Part shown: positions 1-5,235 of the stretch, piece after piece
Position numbering within the stretch: the stretch's first letter is position 1
Layout of the letters: every line of letters starts with the position of its first letter
Assembly (NCBI GenBank): GCA_945861845.1
Contig: CAMAWS010000272.1
Location: forward strand, 1 to 5,235
Reading direction: 5' to 3'
Length of the DNA stretch: 5,235 nucleotides
Origin: Candidatus Sulfopaludibacter sp. SbA3
GTDB lineage: Bacteria > Acidobacteriota > Terriglobia > 20CM-2-55-15
The notes under the pieces: generated by a model
What the model was told of the DNA's origin: nothing
The model's database searches: none
The model's input: the letters and a program-made list of their open reading frames with translations, nothing else
Position numbers and translations under genes: made by a program

Positions 1-1
1 A

Positions 2-712
2 GCTTCAGCCCCGACTGCCATGACCTTCAGCGGAGACGTTGAACGCGTCCCCATGACCAACATCCGCAAGTCCATCGCGGAACACATGATCCACAGCCGG
101 CGCACGTCGGCCCACGTCACCACGTTCTTCGAAGTCGACGTAACCCACATCCTCAGGATCCGCGAGAAGCTGAAACCGGAATTCGAACGCAACGGCGTCA
201 AACTGACCGTCACTCCGTTCTTCATGGCTGCCGCCGTGAACGCACTCCGGAAATTCCCCATCATCAATTCTTCGGTCGACGGCGACACGATTGTCTACAA
301 ACGGGCGATCAACGTCGGAATCGCCGTCAATGTGGAATGGGGACTCATCGTTCCTGTGGTCAAACACGCCGAAGACAAGAACCTGATGGGCATCGCCCGC
401 GCCATTAACGACCTTGGCGAACGCGCCCGCACCAAGAAACTGTCGCCGGACGACGTTAAGGACGGCACGTTCACCATCACCAATCCCGGACTATACGGCG
501 GACTGATTGGCACCCCGATCATCAGCCAGCCCCAGGTCGCCATCATGGGAATGGGCGGAATCAAGAAACGCGCAGCTGTTATCGACGATGCCATCGCCAT
601 CCGCTCGATGATCATCCTGTCCCTGTCTTTCGACCACCGCATCATCGATGGCGCGATAGCGGACCAGTTCATGGCCGACATCCAGAAACAGCTGGAGAAC
701 TGGACCGCCTGA
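2..712 (+). CDS. Dihydrolipoamide acyltransferase (2-oxo acid dehydrogenase E2), C-terminal catalytic domain, 5' partial
   Basis: The frame is open from the window edge, so the true start and the lipoyl and E1/E3-binding domains lie upstream; the first residues (ASAPTA) look like the end of an Ala/Pro linker. From the Met at 20-22 there are 230 residues of catalytic domain. It opens with the typical R-x-x-I-A-x-x-M segment (RKSIAEHM) and contains the FFMAAAV, WGLIVPVV, TITNPG and GTPIISQPQVAI blocks of the family. The active-site motif SFDHRIIDG supplies the catalytic His (codon 635-637) and Asp (647-649) of the acyltransferase. The enzyme transfers an acyl group from lipoamide to CoA in the core of a cytoplasmic dehydrogenase complex. 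The GTPIISQPQ block looks to me closer to pyruvate or branched-chain E2 than to 2-oxoglutarate E2, but substrate cannot be assigned. The stop TGA at 710-712 lies 4 nt before the next gene, suggesting one transcript. Confidence 0.95.
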   Translation, partial: ASAPTAMTFSGDVERVPMTNIRKSIAEHMIHSRRTSAHVTTFFEVDVTHILRIREKLKPEFERNGVKLTVTPFFMAAAVNALRKFPIINSSVDGDTIVYKRAINVGIAVNVEWGLIVPVVKHAEDKNLMGIARAINDLGERARTKKLSPDDVKDGTFTITNPGLYGGLIGTPIISQPQVAIMGMGGIKKRAAVIDDAIAIRSMIILSLSFDHRIIDGAIADQFMADIQKQLENWTA

Positions 713-716
713 TTGA

Positions 717-1637
717 ATGTATGAACATCTGAAAAAGCGCGACCAGATTCGCGAGATCACGAGCAAGGTGTTGCAGACGTTTGGGACCCTGCAGCCGAAA
801 CTGGAACACCTTGCTTCCACTCCCCTCCCCGACAAGTCCGCCGTCATCCAGGTTATCGACGACCTTCTCGCCGTCGTCTACCCTGGGTATTTCGGCCGCA
901 AGTACGTCGAGAACTCCAACATCGAGTACCACATCGGCGACCTGATCGATTCGATCTACGCCAGGCTCACCCAGGAGATTTACCGCAGCATCCGGCCACA
1001 ATGCAGCGCGTCAACCGACCACTGCGACCACTGCCACGAACAGGCGGAAGACGAATCGCTTGCCCTGTTGAACAAGCTGCCTGAACTGCGCCGCCGCCTC
1101 GCGGTGGACGCGCAGGCCGCCCATGATGGCGATCCTGCCGCGAAGAGCATAGGCGAGGTTATCTTTGCCTATCCGGCCATCTTCGCAATCACCATTTTCC
1201 GCATTGCCCACGAATTGCATCTGCAGAAAATCCCGCTGCTTCCGCGCATCATGACGGAGCATGCCCACTCCGTCACCGGCATTGACATTCATCCAGGCGC
1301 GGCAATCGGCAGCGGGTTCTTCATCGATCACGGCACAGGCGTGGTCATTGGGGAAACAACGGTGATTGGCAACAACGTCAAGATCTACCAGGGCGTCACC
1401 CTGGGCGCGTTGAGCTTCGCGATGGATGAGGAAGGGCGGCTGGTGCGAGGGCAGAAGCGTCATCCAACCATTGAAGACGACGTCGTGATTTACGCGGGAG
1501 CCACCATTCTTGGCGGCACCACCTGCATTGGCAAGGGTTGCGTGGTGGGTGGAAACGTGTGGCTGACCCGGTCGTTGCCGCCGTTCAGCCGGGTGACTAT
1601 TTCGGAGCCGGAACTAGTGATTGATAAGAAGCAGTAA
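717..1637 (+). CDS. cysE: Serine O-acetyltransferase (CysE/EpsC type)
   Basis: Acetylates L-serine with acetyl-CoA, the first step of cysteine synthesis in the cytoplasm. The 306 residues comprise a helical N-terminal region (about 1-180) and a left-handed beta-helix of hexapeptide repeats (about 185-290). The signature runs GIDIHPGAAIGSG, FIDHGTGVVIGET, then KIYQGVTLGA. By alignment with E. coli CysE, Asp190 and His205 match catalytic Asp143 and His158, with the same 15-residue spacing. KRHPTIEDDVVIYAGATILGG is the following conserved coil region. The length exceeds E. coli CysE (273 aa) and fits the longer EpsC-like branch. An unusual Cys/His cluster sits at Cys96, Cys103, Cys106, with His102, His105 and His107, before the catalytic domain. 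No well-placed Shine-Dalgarno is visible; GGAG at 694-697 is about 19 nt away. The 4-nt gap to the E2 stop suggests translational coupling. The start is the only in-frame ATG near the E2 stop. Confidence 0.95.
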   Translation: MYEHLKKRDQIREITSKVLQTFGTLQPKLEHLASTPLPDKSAVIQVIDDLLAVVYPGYFGRKYVENSNIEYHIGDLIDSIYARLTQEIYRSIRPQCSASTDHCDHCHEQAEDESLALLNKLPELRRRLAVDAQAAHDGDPAAKSIGEVIFAYPAIFAITIFRIAHELHLQKIPLLPRIMTEHAHSVTGIDIHPGAAIGSGFFIDHGTGVVIGETTVIGNNVKIYQGVTLGALSFAMDEEGRLVRGQKRHPTIEDDVVIYAGATILGGTTCIGKGCVVGGNVWLTRSLPPFSRVTISEPELVIDKKQ

Positions 1638-1640
1638 TAT

Positions 1641-1690
1641 GAGCCGCGTGAGCGGCGGCAGCTTCCCTTAGCCACCAGCTTCAGAGCCTG
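1641..1690 (+). repeat. REP-like unit A (degenerate)
   Basis: Begins GAGCCGCGTGAGCGGCGGCA, with a 5-bp stem GCCGC (1643-1647) and GCGGC (1652-1656) around a GTGA loop. It continues with TAGCCACCAGCTTCAGAGCC, which aligns with the second hairpin of unit B but has lost the pairing of its right arm. It starts only a few bases after the cysE stop. It is best read as a decayed copy of unit B in the same orientation. Confidence 0.7.
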
Positions 1691-1707
1691 TCCGAGTATG
1701 GCGTTCT

Positions 1708-1756
1708 GAGCCGCGTAGCGGCGGCAGTTTTCTAGCCCCCGGCTTCAGCCGGGGGG
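1708..1756 (+). repeat. REP-like unit B
   Basis: Begins GAGCCGCGTAGCGGCGGCAG, with stem GCCGC (1710-1714) and GCGGC (1718-1722) around loop GTA. After a TTTTCTAG linker comes a second, stronger hairpin: CCCCCGGC (1736-1743) pairs with GCCGGGGG (1748-1755) around a TTCA loop. It differs from unit A mainly in the first loop (GTA versus GTGA) and in having an intact second stem. Confidence 0.8.
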
Positions 1757-1773
1757 TTCAGAAGCATGTCTCT

Positions 1774-1843
1774 ATTGATATGAGGGCCGTAGGCCCGATA
1801 GATCTTTCGCACCTAACGGCGCTCCATGGCGTTTACGATCAAT
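1774..1843. repeat. Core of the composite repeat, bounded by a 6-bp inverted repeat
   Basis: The 70-bp stretch between units B and C is flanked by ATTGAT (1774-1779) and its exact reverse complement ATCAAT (1838-1843). Inside are the hairpin GGGCC-GTA-GGCCC (1784-1796) and a segment around the CCATGG palindrome at 1824-1829. No reading frame or promoter stands out. The layout suggests a discrete module within the composite element, possibly a small non-autonomous insertion, but one copy alone cannot prove mobility. Confidence 0.45.
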
Positions 1844-1849
1844 CATTGG

Positions 1850-1898
1850 TCCACCGGCTAAAGCCGGTGGCTAGGGGGCCTGCCGCCGCTCCGCGGCT
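1850..1898 (-). repeat. REP-like unit C, inverted relative to units A and B
   Basis: On the minus strand it reads AGCCGCGGAGCGGCGGCAG, then a linker containing CTAGCC, then a hairpin, as in unit B. The first stem is GCCGC (1885-1889) with GCGGC (1893-1897). The second is CCACCGGC (1851-1858) with GCCGGTGG (1863-1870) around loop TAAA. The stem bases differ from unit B in a paired fashion (CCACC/GGTGG instead of CCCCC/GGGGG), which keeps the fold. The unit ends 11 nt before the thiC stop codon. Confidence 0.8.
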
Positions 1899-1909
1899 GT
1901 CGCAGGTTT

Positions 1910-3898
<1,989 letters not shown>

Positions 3899-3909
3899 TG
3901 TTATGGAAA

Positions 3910-4239
3910 CTAGACGTTGAACGAACTGCCGCAACCGCAGGTTCCGGAGGCGTTCGGATTGTTGAACTTGAAGCCGGCGCCGTGCAGGCCGTCGACGTAG
4001 TCCACTTCCACTCCGTCCATGTAGGCCAGACTGGTTTTGTCGATGAAAACCTTCAGCCCTTCGAACTCGAACACGTTATCGCTCTGGTCGTTGAAATTCT
4101 TGTCGAAGCCCATCCGGTATTGAAAACCGGAGCAGCCGCCGCCCACCACCTGGATGCGCAGACCGGCAAATTGATCGGGCTGTTCCGTGAGGATCTCTTT
4201 GACCTTCTCTTCGGCTTTCTTGGTCAGACTAATCGGCAT
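3910..4239 (-). CDS. erpA: A-type iron-sulfur carrier protein (ErpA/IscA/SufA family)
   Basis: A 109-residue cytoplasmic protein of the HesB/IscA family, which receives Fe-S clusters and passes them to apo-enzymes. The three cluster-binding cysteines are all present: Cys36 in GGGCSGFQY, and Cys101 and Cys103 in the C-terminal TCGCGSSF motif. Length is normal for the family (about 105-120). The ErpA, IscA and SufA subtypes cannot be separated by eye; the symbol is the best guess. The start is supported by a strong AGGGAGG (4248-4254) 8 nt upstream. It begins 18 nt after the yjbQ stop, suggesting co-transcription, and lies just upstream of the riboswitch and thiC. ThiC needs a [4Fe-4S] cluster, so this carrier could serve it, although A-type carriers have many clients. 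Confidence 0.95.
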   Translation of the reverse strand: MPISLTKKAEEKVKEILTEQPDQFAGLRIQVVGGGCSGFQYRMGFDKNFNDQSDNVFEFEGLKVFIDKTSLAYMDGVEVDYVDGLHGAGFKFNNPNASGTCGCGSSFNV

Positions 4240-4257
4240 CTTAATATCCTCCCTGGA

Positions 4258-4743
4258 TCATATTCCCATGGCCTGAAGCCGAATGGTCCGTTCGCGGGGC
4301 CCATCGAGTTCGGCCATGATCACGCTTTGAAACTCGCCAAGGACGACGACTCCGTCCGCAATCTGGAGTGTGATGTTCGTACCGAGCATCAGGGACCTCA
4401 GGTGCGAATCCGTATTGCGCCGGTCGCAATCGGACCAGGCGGGATCGTTGTGACGGTAGTAGGCTTCCTTGTCGATCAGGCTGGCCAGGTGAGTCTTGAT
4501 GTCGTGCACCAGGGCATCCTGCCATTCATTGATCAGGACGGCACAGGTCGTATGTAACGACGAGATCATCACCGCCCCCGCCTGCACTCCGGATGTTTTG
4601 ACGAAATCGCGAACAGTTTGTGACAAGTTGTATAGATCTTCGCGGCCGTCCGTCTGAACTTTGACGACGGTGCTCACGACCCGGTAAGCCCCTGTTGCGA
4701 CGTCAACGCTCGGCTCCGGAACTTTCACTGAGGCAGAAGCCAT
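4258..4743 (-). CDS. yjbQ: YjbQ family protein (UPF0047), candidate thiamine-phosphate synthase
   Basis: The 161 residues carry the YjbQ signature. HTTCAVLINE (His64, Glu73) comes first, followed by HNDPAW (His98), then NTDSHLRSLMLG (Asn110, His114), a GVVVLGEFQ block and ELDGPRERT near the C-terminus. The conserved histidines are thought to form a metal site. E. coli YjbQ was reported to supply thiamine-phosphate synthase activity when overproduced, and the family is annotated accordingly; the true physiological role is unsettled. Location in a thiC operon supports a thiamine link here. The protein is about 20 residues longer than the usual 130-140 because of an N-terminal extension (MASASVKVPEPSVDV...). 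The ATG at 4741-4743 has GAGGGG about 11 nt upstream. An extended -10 promoter lies roughly 65 nt before the start. Confidence 0.92.
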   Translation of the reverse strand: MASASVKVPEPSVDVATGAYRVVSTVVKVQTDGREDLYNLSQTVRDFVKTSGVQAGAVMISSLHTTCAVLINEWQDALVHDIKTHLASLIDKEAYYRHNDPAWSDCDRRNTDSHLRSLMLGTNITLQIADGVVVLGEFQSVIMAELDGPRERTIRLQAMGI

Positions 4744-4808
4744 AATTCTTTTTTCCCCTCTTCGGTAGGTGGTGACATTGTGTTCTCTGGCACAGGCACA
4801 AGCAAACT

Positions 4809-4817
4809 ATTATACCA
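4809..4817 (-). promoter_or_regulatory. Extended -10 promoter for the yjbQ-erpA-thiC series
   Basis: The minus strand reads TGGTATAAT, a perfect TG-n-TATAAT extended -10 box, which can work without a good -35. No convincing -35 occurs at 16-18 nt; TTGTAC at 4829-4834 is only 14 nt away. A second TATAAT (4821-4826, minus strand) lies 12 bp upstream. Initiation would fall near 4802, giving a leader of about 59 nt before yjbQ. The leader can form a weak TTGTG...CACAA hairpin. Confidence 0.7.
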
Positions 4818-4822
4818 AAAAT

Positions 4823-4835
4823 TATAAGGTACAAT
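4823..4835 (+). promoter_or_regulatory. Possible plus-strand -10 box(es) for the DUF59 gene
   Basis: TATAAG (4823-4828) and TACAAT (4830-4835) are both plausible -10 hexamers. Neither has a recognisable -35 at the normal distance. With TACAAT, transcription would begin almost exactly at the GTG codon at 4842, giving a leaderless mRNA; with TATAAG, the leader would be about 7 nt. The site overlaps the divergent yjbQ promoter, so the two directions may compete. Confidence 0.3.
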
Positions 4836-4841
4836 CGGGGC

Positions 4842-5235
4842 GTGGTTACATACTTACTGCTTCTCTTACCCGTCGTTCTGATTATCGGAATCGTGATCGC
4901 CGTCAAGCGGCAATCCGCCGTGACCCAGGCACTGTCGGAAAAGGCCCGGGAACAGGACACCAGATTCTTCGAACAATCCGCCAAACGGATGGACGCCACG
5001 GTGGCCGAGGAACTTGCCAAGAAGGCCCGGGATCCCCGGTTGGCCTCACTCACCCAGGAAGACCTGGTCTACGAAGTCCTGAAAGAGTGCTTCGACCCCG
5101 AGATTCCCTTGAACATCGTCGACCTCGGACTGGTCTACTCTGTCGAGGTTAAGCCCGAAGCCGTTATCGTCAAGATGTCCATGACGTCCCCGCAGTGCCC
5201 TTCACACGTTGGGATCCGCGAGGATGCCAGAACCA
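4842..5235 (+). CDS. Membrane-anchored MIP18/DUF59 (SufT-like) protein, 3' partial
   Basis: I translated this frame directly; 131 codons are present before the window ends. No in-frame ATG or stop exists between the TGA at 4773-4775 and the GTG at 4842, so GTG is the likely start. Residues 5-21 are a hydrophobic helix (LLLLLPVVLIIGIVIAV) followed at once by Lys22-Arg23. By the positive-inside rule this predicts a single anchor with the rest in the cytoplasm. Residues 24-68 are charged and probably helical. From about residue 69 a DUF59 domain begins, with DPEIPLNIVDLGLVY (Asp85, Asp94, Gly96) and MTSPQCP (Thr115, Cys119), the signature of SufT/MIP18 factors that help mature Fe-S proteins. Most such proteins I know are soluble, so the anchor is unusual. 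No clear Shine-Dalgarno precedes the GTG; AAGG at 4826-4829 is 12 nt away. Confidence 0.85.
   Translation, partial: MVTYLLLLLPVVLIIGIVIAVKRQSAVTQALSEKAREQDTRFFEQSAKRMDATVAEELAKKARDPRLASLTQEDLVYEVLKECFDPEIPLNIVDLGLVYSVEVKPEAVIVKMSMTSPQCPSHVGIREDART

Larger units (their letters stand above)
1641..1898. repeat. Composite palindromic (REP/BIME-like) intergenic element
   Basis: The region between the convergent cysE and thiC genes (1638-1909) holds no credible gene but is full of ordered palindromes. Two similar units point rightward (1641-1690 and 1708-1756) and one points leftward (1850-1898), with a roughly 70-bp core between the last two. Each unit has a short GCCGC...GCGGC hairpin followed by a second hairpin related to CCGGCTTCAGCCGG, which has decayed in the first unit. 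This matches the architecture of REP/BIME sequences, which are often moved by RAYT (Y1-type) transposases; no transposase is in the window. The strong stems could also stop or protect the 3' ends of both transcripts. No T-tract follows them, so a classical intrinsic terminator is not supported. Confidence 0.8.

Noticed and set aside
694..697. GGAG as the cysE ribosome binding site
   Set aside because: It is about 19 nt from the ATG, too far for normal use. Coupling to the E2 stop codon 4 nt upstream is more likely.
1736..1755. GC-rich hairpin after cysE as an intrinsic terminator
   Set aside because: The 8-bp stem is strong, but neither strand has a following T-tract; the hairpin is better explained as part of the repeat unit. 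It may still slow or end transcription in a factor-dependent way.
1641..1898. CRISPR array
   Set aside because: The units are unevenly spaced, differ in orientation and are internally palindromic, without unique spacers of constant length.
4725..4778. Small upstream reading frame in the yjbQ leader (minus strand, 17 codons, overlapping the yjbQ start)
   Set aside because: It has no good Shine-Dalgarno, its peptide MSPPTEEGKKELWLLPQ has no leader-peptide hallmark such as repeated regulatory codons, and a short ATG frame here is expected by chance.
4769..5152. Plus-strand ATG-started frame of 127 codons at the right end
   Set aside because: It is out of frame with the DUF59 coding sequence, is rich in Arg/Gly/Pro as expected of a shadow frame, and has no motif. 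The frame starting with GTG 4842 explains this stretch.

Overview
The window is a GC-rich (estimated by eye, not counted) bacterial chromosomal segment with housekeeping genes packed on both strands. No phage, plasmid, CRISPR or tRNA/rRNA signal was seen. The protein families, the EpsC-type serine acetyltransferase and the palindromic intergenic repeats (GAGCCGCG-type units joined to CCCCGGCTTCAGCCGGGG-type hairpins) remind me of Acidobacteria of the Solibacter/Bryobacter kind. That placement is an impression from recall, not a search result.

Layout. Positions 2-712 (+) are the 3' part of a dihydrolipoamide acyltransferase (E2) gene, cut by the window edge. A serine O-acetyltransferase gene (717-1637, +) follows after 4 nt. 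The two genes look co-transcribed and translationally coupled. Positions 1638-1909, between convergent genes, hold a composite of three REP-like palindromic units and a roughly 70-bp core. On the minus strand, reading from right to left, lies an operon-like series: yjbQ (4743-4258), an A-type Fe-S carrier gene of the erpA/iscA kind (4239-3910), a TPP riboswitch (3898-3809) and thiC (3802-1910). The riboswitch fills almost the whole erpA-thiC gap, and its conserved 3' end doubles as the thiC Shine-Dalgarno sequence. Divergent from yjbQ, across an AT-rich intergenic region with a strong minus-strand extended -10 promoter, a plus-strand gene begins at GTG 4842 and runs off the window. It encodes a protein with one N-terminal membrane segment followed by a MIP18/DUF59 (SufT-like) domain. 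It is not obvious among ATG-started reading frames because it has no upstream in-frame ATG.

How the genes fit together. ThiC is a [4Fe-4S] radical-SAM enzyme that makes the thiamine pyrimidine. YjbQ proteins are linked to thiamine-phosphate synthase activity. The A-type carrier and the DUF59 protein belong to Fe-S cluster maturation. CysE leads to cysteine, the usual sulfur source for Fe-S clusters and the thiamine thiazole. The E2 enzyme works in complexes whose E1 uses thiamine diphosphate and whose lipoyl groups are made by an Fe-S enzyme. The window therefore reads as a thiamine / Fe-S / sulfur neighbourhood. The most notable points are the membrane-anchored DUF59 protein, the intercistronic riboswitch overlapping its target's ribosome binding site, and the nested palindromic repeat element.
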